Shown here: in pieces, positions 46,538-55,260 of the stretch
Layout of the letters: each line of letters opens with the position of its first letter
How positions within the stretch are numbered: position 1 is the first letter of the stretch
From: Companilactobacillus allii
GTDB lineage: Bacteria; Bacillota; Bacilli; Lactobacillales; Lactobacillaceae
Length of the DNA stretch: 64,000 bases
NCBI RefSeq assembly: GCF_001971585.1
Contig: NZ_CP019323.1
Span: 424,053-488,052, forward strand
Reading direction: 5' to 3'
The notes under the pieces: generated by a model
What the model saw: only the letters and a program-made list of their open reading frames with translations
Databases searched by the model: none
Told to the model about the DNA's origin: nothing
Translations under genes and position numbers: made by a program

Positions 46538-46641
46538 GTGTCTTGGACAATATAAATAATCAGTACTTTTATTACCTTAAGATTTAGATAAATAACTATT
46601 AATAGATATTCATCTATTAGATAATATTAACTGGTAGCAAG

Positions 46642-46967
46642 TTAAGGCGGTGGCTATTTCTGAAAGGCTGGTGGTGCTTATGGTGTAATTTGCCTAAGTG
46701 GTTCACATCAAAATGAAGGGGGTAGCCTACTACGGGTCTAGATATCGTTACGTCTTTGATCGTAAAATTCACAGGTATTATTCTAACAAGTTCTATTTTG
46801 CTAGAATCTATGATTTTACTAGTAAAAGCGTGGCGTGTATTTATCAAGACATTAAAAAAGTAGACCGCTGATAACTTTGGCGAGTTTATCGGTCTACTGT
46901 TTCAAAATATAATTAAGCCACCGTCTTAAACGGGCTATCTGGGGGATGTTCACGCATCCCTCTTTTT
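46642..46967 (+). ncRNA. Structured RNA locus resembling a type I toxin-antitoxin system
   Basis: The gap 46480-47184 holds a compact RNA-like locus. TTAAGGCGGTGGCT (46642-46655) can pair over 260 bases with AGCCACCGTCTTAA (46916-46929) with a single G-U, a 5'-3' closure known from type I toxin mRNAs. A stem GTAGACCG/CGGTCTAC (46860-46897) has a T-run on the minus strand. A second stem GGGATG/CATCCC (46943-46960) with five T ends the plus strand. Convergent, overlapping transcripts are thus possible. The toxin is unclear: open frames include 46712-46873 (Tyr-rich) and a hydrophobic frame with TTG start reading IVKFTGIILTSSILLESMI then a basic tail. A near ATG GTG is followed at once by TAA, so a decayed toxin gene is possible. 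Confidence 0.4.
46941..46967 (+). terminator. Terminator at the end of the RNA locus
   Basis: GGGATG/CATCCC with a six-base loop and five T. Confidence 0.65.
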
Positions 46968-47184
46968 GATGCTTTGAATACAACCTAATTCTATCAACAG
47001 CTTATAAAACTGTCAACACATCAAGATATTATCATCACTTAAAACGAACATTACAATATATTTTAATAAATCTAAACAACAATATATATTCAAACGTTTT
47101 CTACGCCAATTCCAAGCGTTTAAATTAGACGAATTTAAACTACCTCTTATAAAATAAAATTAGATTATTCGAGGAGGATTCATC

Positions 47185-48135
47185 ATGGAGCAACCGTCAG
47201 AGCCAGAATCACAGATTATTGGAATTTTGAATAACATGCACATTCTTTTTGATAGGGAACGAACTTTTTCCAATCTGATAAGCAAAACAGAAAACGTCTT
47301 ATTACCTGTTGATTTCGCATTAAATATCAACGGATTTTTGGCAATAATTGAATATAATGGTTCACAACATTATAAAGCCAAAAATAATACCGACAGTGCA
47401 CAAGATGCTTTGAGGAGACTAAGTGCCAATGGAACCGCCAGACTCAACTATTGTAGTAAAAATGATATCCCAATACTAATAATTCACTACAAGGATAAAG
47501 AAAAGATAATAAAAATAATCTCTTCTTTTATTGATGATGTTAAAAACAACATTCATGGCACCACTAAAGCCTATACCCAACACACTAAGGCCTATTTTAG
47601 GAATATTCCCTACCACACTTTTGAAGTAGATCCCACCGGACCGATAAAACCTATTCAAGTTCACGAAAACGATAATTTGGGATATTTGAGTCTAAGCAAT
47701 GACGCCATTGTTTGGACAAAAAAAGAGCTCGACACCCTACTTTCCAGAACCAAATATTATGAACAAAAAGTTCAACAATACAAAACTGTCACCGCTGATC
47801 TGGTTTTAACGATTGATTCATTGCAACATGAACTGGTAGAAAAAGACGCACTACTGCAACATGTTGACTCTACTCAACAACCTGTAGAGACTATAGAAGC
47901 TGAAACAAAACCAAAAATACAACTAGATTTCACCGATAAATATTCGACTTCCTTAGAATTCAAAGGTGACTTTAGAAAAACTAACTCCCCCAGAAGTCAA
48001 TTAACTGATGACGCTAAGATCTTTATCAAAGCTTTATCAAAACATCACGAAAAAGTATCAGAGATTCAAGATTATTTACAGAACAATTATCATGAAAACA
48101 TATCACTGACTACATTGAAGAAATGTATTCTTTGA
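47185..48135 (+). CDS. PD-(D/E)XK nuclease-like protein with coiled coil, function unknown
   Basis: 316 residues behind a strong GAGGAGG site. Residues about 5-120 resemble a small restriction-endonuclease-like fold: LLPVDFALNINGFLAIIEYNGSQHY gives the Asp and Glu positions, with EYNG where related proteins have EYDG, followed by RRLSANGTARLNYCSKNDIPILIIHY. The middle (about 185-235) is a predicted coiled coil with heptad Leu/Val. The last 45 residues look like a helix-turn-helix (VSEIQDYLQNNYHENISLTTLKKC). A DNA-binding or nicking role is inference. A cre-like sequence lies at 47088-47102 upstream (one mismatch). The gene stands alone. Confidence 0.5.
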   Translation: MEQPSEPESQIIGILNNMHILFDRERTFSNLISKTENVLLPVDFALNINGFLAIIEYNGSQHYKAKNNTDSAQDALRRLSANGTARLNYCSKNDIPILIIHYKDKEKIIKIISSFIDDVKNNIHGTTKAYTQHTKAYFRNIPYHTFEVDPTGPIKPIQVHENDNLGYLSLSNDAIVWTKKELDTLLSRTKYYEQKVQQYKTVTADLVLTIDSLQHELVEKDALLQHVDSTQQPVETIEAETKPKIQLDFTDKYSTSLEFKGDFRKTNSPRSQLTDDAKIFIKALSKHHEKVSEIQDYLQNNYHENISLTTLKKCIL

Positions 48136-48230
48136 TCCAGAAAATAATTCGTTAATTAATATTAATAATTACAAATTCATCCCTCTCTAGTATTATTATC
48201 AAAGTAATTAGAATTATCGGGGGATTGAAT

Positions 48231-49997
48231 ATGGGGAGTTTTCGACTTTTTAAAGAGCAAAATAGTAATTTTTGGCGATATTTCTGGAAATACAGTCAGG
48301 TTATTATTCTTGTTCAATTGATTATTAATTTTATCCTGGTACCAGCCTTAAGCGTTCTAACAAATTGGGTGCTTGCACTTGGCGGCATCAAGTATGTCTC
48401 ATACACTAACTTACTAAGTATCCTCACCAAGCGACCCTTGGTATTTATAGGATTAATAGTGATTTTATTATTGATATTATTATTAGTATTCAGTCAATTT
48501 GCGCTAGTACTAATCAGTTTTCAGGCCATTAAATCTCAGGCAAACTTGCGTTGGAGAGATTATTTAAAGACTATTTTCAAAGAAATCACGAGTTTACCAT
48601 TCAAGGCTTTTGGATTCTTTTTGTTATACTTTCTGATTATCACGCCTTTTGCCGGGATTGGCTTCTCATCTAATTTACTGAGCAAAGTAAAAGTTCCAGA
48701 ATTCCTTTTAGATTGGCTCTTTACGGAACACTTACCATTTGGAATTGCACTAGTTATTATTTATCTAGCTATTTTCTACATTGGTGTTCGCTGGCTATTT
48801 GTCCTCCCACTAATGATTTTTGACAATCGAAGAATTAAAAACGCAATACATCAAAGTTGGAGTATGACTAGAAATAGAACCATCCATTATCTGGTCACTT
48901 TTCTTTATATTTTTATCGTTATAACGGTGTTCTCATATCTATTATTCGGGATCATCCTAGCTGGTCAATGGGGCTTTGATCACATATCTACCGTTAGTTT
49001 TCCAATTGCCATTGTTAATTTGACCTTAGTCCAATTCATCAATATTTTGATCAGCCTATATGCCACTTCAATGTCAGCACTCCTAATTCTTAGTGAAACA
49101 AAAACCCAATATGTTTATAATCCTCGCAAGAATCGTTCTCACAAATGGTTCTGGATGATTTTGGCAGTAGCCACCATATTCAGTTTTATGAGTTACGACA
49201 CAATGTACTTTAAAGGATGGTTGATGGAACGTCCTGCTACTATTTCTCATCGTGGTGTTGACGATAAAAATGGTGTCCAGAATTCCATCGCAGCACTCAA
49301 ACTCACTTCTAAATTAAAACCTTCCTATATTGAAATGGATATTCAAGAAACAAAAGATCACCAATATGTGGTTTATCACGACAACACTCTTAAAGCTCTG
49401 GCTGGAATAAATAAGCGCCCTAGTCAAATGACTCTGGCACAATTACAGTCAGTAGTGATCCATGAGAATGGTAAAAGCGCGCACATTGCTAGTTTTGACG
49501 ACTATCTTGCTACGGCAACTAAACTTCACCAAAAACTACTCGTTGAATACAAACCGGTCCGAGGCAATAGTGATGAGTTTGTAGAGAATTTTGCCAAGAA
49601 ATATGGCCACCAACTGAAAAAAAATGGTGATATGGTACATTCTTTGAAATACAGCTACATCGAACAAAGTAAAAAGGACATGCCAAATGTCCCTGCCGAC
49701 TACATATTGTCATTCAATCTAACTGGGGTTCCTATAAGTGATGCTGATGGATTTACAATGGAATACACCACTTTGAATTCTAGTTTTGTTGATGGAGCAC
49801 ATGCGATAAATAAGAAAGTATACGCTTGGACAGTCAATGATACTTCGGCTATGAGTCAAATGATGTTTCTAGATGTCGATGGAATAATTACAGACAATTT
49901 GTCTGATTTAAAATCCAAAATAAGACGTAATTTTGATCAAGCTGGCTATTCCAAGCGTATTTATAACTATATTTTACAAATGCAAAATCCATTTTAG
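48231..49997 (+). CDS. Membrane-anchored glycerophosphodiester phosphodiesterase
   Basis: 588 residues. The N-terminal half (about 1-320) holds about eight membrane segments of the glycerophosphodiesterase membrane domain. The C-terminal half is a GDPD barrel outside or on the membrane: ISHRGVDDKNGVQNSI (catalytic His), YIEMDIQETKDHQYVVYHD (metal-binding Glu/Asp and second His) and WTVNDTSAM. It would cleave glycerophosphodiesters or lipoteichoic-acid-related polymers to glycerol 3-phosphate. I chose the ATG at 48231 since GGGGG lies seven bases upstream; TTG at 48225 is too near. Single gene. Confidence 0.85.
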   Translation: MGSFRLFKEQNSNFWRYFWKYSQVIILVQLIINFILVPALSVLTNWVLALGGIKYVSYTNLLSILTKRPLVFIGLIVILLLILLLVFSQFALVLISFQAIKSQANLRWRDYLKTIFKEITSLPFKAFGFFLLYFLIITPFAGIGFSSNLLSKVKVPEFLLDWLFTEHLPFGIALVIIYLAIFYIGVRWLFVLPLMIFDNRRIKNAIHQSWSMTRNRTIHYLVTFLYIFIVITVFSYLLFGIILAGQWGFDHISTVSFPIAIVNLTLVQFINILISLYATSMSALLILSETKTQYVYNPRKNRSHKWFWMILAVATIFSFMSYDTMYFKGWLMERPATISHRGVDDKNGVQNSIAALKLTSKLKPSYIEMDIQETKDHQYVVYHDNTLKALAGINKRPSQMTLAQLQSVVIHENGKSAHIASFDDYLATATKLHQKLLVEYKPVRGNSDEFVENFAKKYGHQLKKNGDMVHSLKYSYIEQSKKDMPNVPADYILSFNLTGVPISDADGFTMEYTTLNSSFVDGAHAINKKVYAWTVNDTSAMSQMMFLDVDGIITDNLSDLKSKIRRNFDQAGYSKRIYNYILQMQNPF

Positions 49998-50099
49998 ATA
50001 TATAAAATCATATTTTGTGAAATCCCTTTCACTAATTAATTGACTAGCCTTCCAGTAACTACGATAATAGACTTGTTATTAACTGAAGGAGGAAACAGA

Positions 50100-51020
50100 A
50101 TGAAACAACGTAATATTGGTGAAACAAGTTGGGAAACTTCTGCTGTTGGTTTGGGCATTATGCGTATGAACGCATTAACTTCTGATGAAGCAGCAAAATC
50201 AATCGACACTGCTTATAATAGTGGCATTAACTTCATTGATGCTGCTGATATTTATGGTGGCGGAGATTCCGAAAAAATCTTCGGTGAGGCTATGAAGAAG
50301 ACTAGTGTTAAGCGTGACGACCTCTATATTCAATCCAAAGGTGGAATTGTCTCTGGTGTTCGTTATGACTTCTCCAAACAACATCTATTAGATGCTGTTG
50401 ATGGATCTCTAGAACGTTTAGGCGTTGACTATTTGGATTCATTTTTACTTCACAGACCAGATCCATTAATGGAACCAGAAGAAGTTGCTGAAGCATTTGA
50501 TGAATTACAAAAATCAGGAAAAGTTCGTCATTTTGGTGTTTCAAACTTCAACCCTCAACAATATTTGATGGTACAAGAAGCTGTCGACCAAAGACTACTA
50601 GTTAATCAATTACAATTCAGTATCATGCATACAGGAATGATTGATTTTGGAATGCATACAAATATGGCTGATACACGTTCTATCAACCATGATGGTGGTA
50701 TTCTTGAATTCTCTAGACGTATGGGTGTTACCATTCAAGCATGGTCACCTTTCCAATATGGAATGTTCGAAGGTGTATTTATCAACAACGATAAATTCCC
50801 AGAATTGAACAAGAAATTACAAGATCTATCTGACAAGTATGGCGTATCCAAAAACGGTATCGCTACAGCTTGGATCTTGAGACATCCTGCAAATATGCAA
50901 GTTATTATCGGAACAATGAATCCCGAGCATATTGCTGATAGTGCAAAAGGTGCAGATATCGATCTAACCAAACAAGAATGGTATGATATTTACTTCGCTG
51001 CAGGTAACGATTTACCATAA
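50100..51020 (+). CDS. Aldo/keto reductase
   Basis: 306-residue (beta/alpha)8 NADPH-dependent reductase. FIDAADIYGGGDSEKIFGEA holds catalytic Asp and Tyr; YIQSKGG the Lys; LLHRPDPLMEPEEV the His. VRHFGVSNFNPQQ and late GTMNPEHI bind cofactor. Substrate unknown; it resembles the YdhF-type group. The ATG at 50100 follows GAAGGAGG; the longer frame to 50040 lacks a site. A strong terminator follows. Confidence 0.9.
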   Translation: MKQRNIGETSWETSAVGLGIMRMNALTSDEAAKSIDTAYNSGINFIDAADIYGGGDSEKIFGEAMKKTSVKRDDLYIQSKGGIVSGVRYDFSKQHLLDAVDGSLERLGVDYLDSFLLHRPDPLMEPEEVAEAFDELQKSGKVRHFGVSNFNPQQYLMVQEAVDQRLLVNQLQFSIMHTGMIDFGMHTNMADTRSINHDGGILEFSRRMGVTIQAWSPFQYGMFEGVFINNDKFPELNKKLQDLSDKYGVSKNGIATAWILRHPANMQVIIGTMNPEHIADSAKGADIDLTKQEWYDIYFAAGNDLP

Positions 51021-51035
51021 AATATCAAAAATATA

Positions 51036-51068
51036 TTGACTGAGAAATTATTCTCAGTCAATTTTTTT
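51036..51068 (+). terminator. Terminator of the aldo/keto reductase gene
   Basis: ATTGACTGAGAA pairs with TTCTCAGTCAAT, then seven T. Confidence 0.88.
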
Positions 51069-51217
51069 ACTATTTTTTAAATTGGTATATATAATAACCG
51101 CTTATATATCAAGCATAAATTAATAATTGGGCTAATTTCTAGATACTAGTGTTGTAAGGAACTATAATTCATGGTGAATCAAATAAGGGCATTTATTTAC
51201 TAAGGGAGATGTTAATC

Positions 51218-53611
51218 ATGAGAATCAAAAGGACGTCCTTTTTGATCAGCATGGTTGCAATTCTAGTAGCTCTTCTAGCTTGGATAGTTCCTAATTCTGG
51301 AATTGTAAAAGCAGCTACTAACACAAATACCCAACCAGAAAGTAGTATTGATGTATCTGGTTTGGGGGCAAACGATGCAATCATTTATGATCCAAATGGC
51401 AATCCCATTTCAAGTAGTGATCCACTTTATACTTGGAATAATTACAATGTAACTTATAATTGGTCCATTGCTGATGGTGTACCTATAAAAGTCGGTGATA
51501 CAGCAACTTTTGAGTTACCAAGTTCCATAGCACCAACAGCTGACTTGAACAATGTACCTATGTACAATGAAGACAATGTCCAAATTGGTACATTCTCTAT
51601 CAAAGCTGGTTCTAAGACCGGTACTATTACATTCAACAATGTCTTATCTTCAACAACAATAGATAGAAGTGGACATTTGAATTTCCACGTTAATGGTACC
51701 AACACCGATAGCGATAATCCCGGCTATCTAGATTGGAATATTAACAAAGTTGGTTGGTTATATGATTACGATGAAAACGGCCTTCCCAAATATATTGTTT
51801 GGAATATAGCTTTTAACCCAAGAAGTGAAAACCTATCTAATGTCGTTATACATGATAATCTAGGACCTAATCAGAAATATGTTGAAGGATCTGCTTATGC
51901 ACCCACTGGTGGATATAACAACACTGGTAACTTCATTCCTGACGGTGGTGTTCTAAGTCCAACTGTTACTCAAAATGGGAGTGATCTTCAATTCCACTTT
52001 GGTAATGTTTCATCAGCCGTTGACTTAACATTTAGAGTATTGATCAACGTCGATCCATCAATTGACAATGTTTGGCAAAACAATGCTTCTTTAACATCAG
52101 ATCAATTGACTGGGGACGTAAGTAGCAACGTTCAATATGGTGGTTCTGGTTCCGGTACTGGTACTAACGCCTTAGGAAACGTTGTATTACAAAAGATCAA
52201 CTCCTCCGGTCAAGGATTGGCTGGAGCTGTCTACGAACTAAAGAATAGTGAAGGAAATGTATTAATAAGTGAAGCTACTGTTGACGAGAATGGTCAATTA
52301 GCCATTCATGATATACCTGTCGGAAACTATACTTTAACAGAAGTTAAAGCTCCTGAAGGTTATGAATTGAATACCACACCTATTAGTTTTGCTATTTCTG
52401 GAGCAGCCAATAATCAAACAATTAACTTGAGTCAAGAAGATATTCCAGAAACTACTACCGTCCCTCCAGTCGAAGAACCGGATACTGGTAATGTAGTTCT
52501 CAACAAGAAATCTGCGGATCTAACACAGGTATTACCTGGCGCAGAGTTTGAATTATTGGATTCTAGTGGCAATGTTATTCAAAGTAACCTAGTTACTAAT
52601 TCCGAAGGAAGAATCGTCGTCAATGGCTTAAAAGCTGGTGATTATTCCTTTAGAGAAACCAAAGCTCCTGAAGGATACGAGCTTTCAACTGAATTGATTC
52701 CATTCACCGTTACAAAAGATCAAACTGTCGAAGTTGAACAAGATGATAATCCTATTGAAACCGAAGAAGATTTTGGTGATGTAAAATTCCTCAAAACTGA
52801 TTCCAACGGTACACCTTTGAAAGACGCCGTCTATGAGCTTAAAAACAGTGACGGTTCAGTGATCGGTAACGACTATACTACCGATTCTAATGGTCAAATA
52901 CTCATTGATAATTTACCTGATGGACAATATACTTTGACAGAAGTTAAAGCTCCGGATGGCTATGAAATCAATAAAGAACCTATTGAATTCTCTGTTGAAA
53001 AAGGTAAAGTTGTAGAACTTAGTGCTAAAGATGAAAAGACACCTACTACTACTGAACCTTCTGAACCCGAAGAACCTTCCGAGCCAGAGGAACCAATAGA
53101 ACCTGAAGAACCTAGCGAACCTGAGAAACCTGTTATTCCTGGTGAGCCTGAAGAACCCGGTGAACCTGAGAAACCTGTTATTCCTGGTGAACCTGAGAAA
53201 CCTGTTATCCCTGGTGAACCTGAAGAACCTAGCGAACCTGAAAAGCCTGTTATCCCTGGTGAGCCTGAAGAACCTAGCGAACCTGAGAAACCCGTTATCC
53301 CTGGTGAACCCGAAGAACCCGGTGAACCTAGTGAACCTGTCATTCCTGGCGAACCCGAAGAACCAAATGAAAATAATGATAATGATCAAGAATCAAGTGG
53401 TGGGTCATCTACAGAGAATCCTTCCACAGGTTCTCCTGACAATGTAAATTCAGGACAATCTGGAAACTCTGAATCATCTGGAGAATATATGAACAGTGGT
53501 TCAAAGAAATTCCCTCAAACTGGTGATCAACAAAATGCTTTAATTACATTAATTGGATTTATTGTTTTAATTGGTATTGCTGGATTTGAGATCAATCATA
53601 AACATGTATAA
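51218..53611 (+). CDS. Cell-wall-anchored adhesin with Cna_B (SpaA) repeats
   Basis: 797-residue surface protein. A signal peptide ends near residue 31 (IVKAAT). An adhesin/collagen-binding-like head spans about 35-320. Three Cna_B domains follow (about 322-405, 425-505, 520-600), each with an N-terminal Lys (VVLQK, VVLNK, VKFLK) and a TEVKAPEGYE-type Glu motif, so intramolecular Lys-Asn isopeptide bonds are expected. A proline/glutamate-rich stalk (about 615-720) repeats EPEEPSEPEKPVIPG-like units. The C-terminus has FPQTGD, a hydrophobic span and HKHV. The anchor motif has F where L is usual. I chose the ATG at 51218, nine bases after GGGAG. No sortase gene is adjacent. Confidence 0.88.
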   Translation: MRIKRTSFLISMVAILVALLAWIVPNSGIVKAATNTNTQPESSIDVSGLGANDAIIYDPNGNPISSSDPLYTWNNYNVTYNWSIADGVPIKVGDTATFELPSSIAPTADLNNVPMYNEDNVQIGTFSIKAGSKTGTITFNNVLSSTTIDRSGHLNFHVNGTNTDSDNPGYLDWNINKVGWLYDYDENGLPKYIVWNIAFNPRSENLSNVVIHDNLGPNQKYVEGSAYAPTGGYNNTGNFIPDGGVLSPTVTQNGSDLQFHFGNVSSAVDLTFRVLINVDPSIDNVWQNNASLTSDQLTGDVSSNVQYGGSGSGTGTNALGNVVLQKINSSGQGLAGAVYELKNSEGNVLISEATVDENGQLAIHDIPVGNYTLTEVKAPEGYELNTTPISFAISGAANNQTINLSQEDIPETTTVPPVEEPDTGNVVLNKKSADLTQVLPGAEFELLDSSGNVIQSNLVTNSEGRIVVNGLKAGDYSFRETKAPEGYELSTELIPFTVTKDQTVEVEQDDNPIETEEDFGDVKFLKTDSNGTPLKDAVYELKNSDGSVIGNDYTTDSNGQILIDNLPDGQYTLTEVKAPDGYEINKEPIEFSVEKGKVVELSAKDEKTPTTTEPSEPEEPSEPEEPIEPEEPSEPEKPVIPGEPEEPGEPEKPVIPGEPEKPVIPGEPEEPSEPEKPVIPGEPEEPSEPEKPVIPGEPEEPGEPSEPVIPGEPEEPNENNDNDQESSGGSSTENPSTGSPDNVNSGQSGNSESSGEYMNSGSKKFPQTGDQQNALITLIGFIVLIGIAGFEINHKHV

Positions 53612-53617
53612 AAAAAG

Positions 53618-53645
53618 GAGTTCACTTCAAGGTGAACTCTTTTTT
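53618..53645 (+). terminator. Terminator of the adhesin gene
   Basis: GAGTTCAC pairs with GTGAACTC, then six T. Confidence 0.85.
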
Positions 53646-53664
53646 GATGGTTATAGTTTTTAGC

Positions 53665-53763
53665 AAAATGCATCATACTGCATTCTAGTCTTACTTTGTC
53701 TTTAAAATGCAGTATGATGCATTTTCAACTTATTTTCCCTTCAAAATGCAGTATAATGCATTT
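53665..53763. promoter_or_regulatory. Three palindromic sites at 39-bp spacing before the DUF4143 ATPase
   Basis: AAAATGCATCATACTGCATT (53665-53684), AAAATGCAGTATGATGCATT (53704-53723) and AAAATGCAGTATAATGCATT (53743-53762). Starts are 53665, 53704 and 53743, exactly 39 bases apart. Each is a near-palindrome TGCA-6-TGCA with A/T flanks; the first is inverted relative to the others. The last ends four bases before the AGGAGG site, so a bound protein would block transcription or translation of 53777-54973. Confidence 0.7.
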
Positions 53764-53776
53764 AGGAGGTACAATT

Positions 53777-54973
53777 ATGTTAATTCACAGACCGAATTAT
53801 TTAAATCAATTAATTTCATTCAAAGATACTGATGTAATAGAAATAATAACTGGTGTTCGTCGTTCCGGAAAATCAGTACTGATGATGTTATACAGAGACT
53901 GGTTACTTCAACATAACGTACCCGAAGATCATATTATTTATATCAATTTTGAAGACTATAAGATGCAATTAATAAGAACTGAGAAACAATTACGTACCAT
54001 TTTTGATGCAAAACTAAAAGAAAATGGGAAAATGTATATCTTACTTGATGAAATTCAAAATGTTGATGGATGGCAACGCCTAATTAACGGTATACGTGTT
54101 AGTTTCAACTGTGACATTGTTGTTACAGGATCTAATGCAAACATGTTATCAGGTGAACTAGCAACATTGTTAAGTGGAAGATATGTGGAGATTCCAATAT
54201 TCCCACTCTCCTTTCCAGAATTTCTCGAAGCAAAGAATATACCCACAGATTCACGCAAAGTTGATTCTGCCTTTAATGAGTATACACGCTATGGTGGTTT
54301 CCCAGCAGTTGTACTCGCAAATGAGGCCGTTAAAGACCAGATTTTAAAAGGAATATATGACGCAGTGTTGTTAAACGATGTTTCAATGCGAGGTAATATT
54401 AGGGATCTAGTTGCACTTAGGTCACTCGTAGGATTTCTATCCGATAATACAGGACAATTGATTCAGCCTACAAAAATTGCTAATACGTTAAAATCGAATG
54501 GTTTAGATATCAGTCCACACACTATATCTAGATATTTAGGCTTATTAGAAAACGCGTTTTTATTTTACCGTGCTCAACAATATGACTTGCGTGGTAGACA
54601 ATACTTAAAAACCTCTGGAAAATATTTTGTGGTTGATTCTGGGTTGAGACGTTTAGCTGTTGAAAGACGTGATGGCAACTACAGTAATCAACTTGAAAAT
54701 ATTGTCTACATTGAACTTCTAAGACGCGGCTTTAGAGTCTCAGTTGGCAAGCTAGACACTAAGGAAATCGACTTTATTGCTAGAAAAACTGACGAAACTA
54801 TATACATTCAAGTAACTTACGAACTACCTAAAAACTCGCATGAAACCGACAATCTATTACAAATACCGGATAATTACAAAAAGATTGTCATCACACAACA
54901 ACACTACGAATTTGATAATATTGATGGAATCCCAATTATAAATATAATCGATTGGCTTTTAAATGAACATTAA
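53777..54973 (+). CDS. AAA-type ATPase with DUF4143 domain
   Basis: 398 residues. Walker A GVRRSGKS (26-33) and Walker B YILLDEIQNVDGW, then sensor VVTGSNANML, belong to the AAA-14 family. The C-terminal DUF4143 has a PD-(D/E)XK-like pattern: LDTKEIDFIARK then IYIQVTYEL, with Gln and Thr where an active nuclease has Glu/Gln-x-Lys, so catalysis is doubtful. A small winged region (TKIANTLKSNGLDISPHTISRYLG) lies between. Role unknown; such genes are frequent, variable and often stand alone, as here. The ATG at 53777 follows AGGAGG. Three phased palindromes upstream suggest tight, possibly self, control. Confidence 0.82.
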   Translation: MLIHRPNYLNQLISFKDTDVIEIITGVRRSGKSVLMMLYRDWLLQHNVPEDHIIYINFEDYKMQLIRTEKQLRTIFDAKLKENGKMYILLDEIQNVDGWQRLINGIRVSFNCDIVVTGSNANMLSGELATLLSGRYVEIPIFPLSFPEFLEAKNIPTDSRKVDSAFNEYTRYGGFPAVVLANEAVKDQILKGIYDAVLLNDVSMRGNIRDLVALRSLVGFLSDNTGQLIQPTKIANTLKSNGLDISPHTISRYLGLLENAFLFYRAQQYDLRGRQYLKTSGKYFVVDSGLRRLAVERRDGNYSNQLENIVYIELLRRGFRVSVGKLDTKEIDFIARKTDETIYIQVTYELPKNSHETDNLLQIPDNYKKIVITQQHYEFDNIDGIPIINIIDWLLNEH

Positions 54974-54986
54974 CAAAAGTCAGAAC

Positions 54987-55113
54987 ATGACAAAACGCGT
55001 CCAGCTTTCGAGTATAGTACTAAAAAGTCCAACATTTACGAAAGTAAATGCTGGGCTTTTTTGAACTAAACGGAGGAAGTTTCGTTTTGTCATGCGTTTT
55101 CACCGCAAATTTG
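54987..55113 (-). repeat. Dispersed long-hairpin repeat, copy 4 (reverse orientation)
   Basis: Outer arms ATGACAAAACG (54987-54997) and CGTTTTGTCAT (55083-55093) are perfect complements. Read on the minus strand, flank CAAATTTGCGGTGAAAACG, joints TTCCTCCGTTTAG and CTCGAAAGCTG and the inner hairpin CATTTACTTTCGTAAATG match copy 3 closely. This copy lies between two plus-strand genes, not in a convergent gap. Confidence 0.72.
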
Positions 55114-55225
55114 ATTAGAAAAAGAGTTATTTAACAGTTCCATTTAAGTAATTATTTCTTTCCTCATATATATTATGAAGCTTTTTTTGAAGCAATACAA
55201 GACTGTTATTTACACATCAAACGGA

Positions 55226-55249
55226 CTAATATTAGGTACCTAATATTAG
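55226..55249. promoter_or_regulatory. 24-bp perfect palindrome overlapping the helD ribosome binding site
   Basis: CTAATATTAGGT and its exact complement ACCTAATATTAG abut at 55226-55249; the AGGAGG ribosome site (55248-55253) is formed by its right edge. Either a DNA operator or an mRNA hairpin that hides the site would repress the downstream gene. Confidence 0.6.
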
Positions 55250-55260
55250 GAGGTATCATA

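Noticed and set aside
46617-46847. 76-codon minus-strand frame after tRNA-Lys
   Set aside because: It lacks a ribosome site, has a His/Arg-rich unordered product and lies in the structured RNA locus.
53040-53370. Regular DNA repeats resembling a CRISPR array
   Set aside because: The repeats are in frame inside the adhesin gene, encode EPEEP/EKPVIPG units and have no unique spacers.
52913-53389. Long minus-strand open frames opposite the adhesin stalk
   Set aside because: They mirror the Pro-Glu repeat codons of the plus-strand gene, have low-complexity Gly/Ser/Phe products and no ribosome site.
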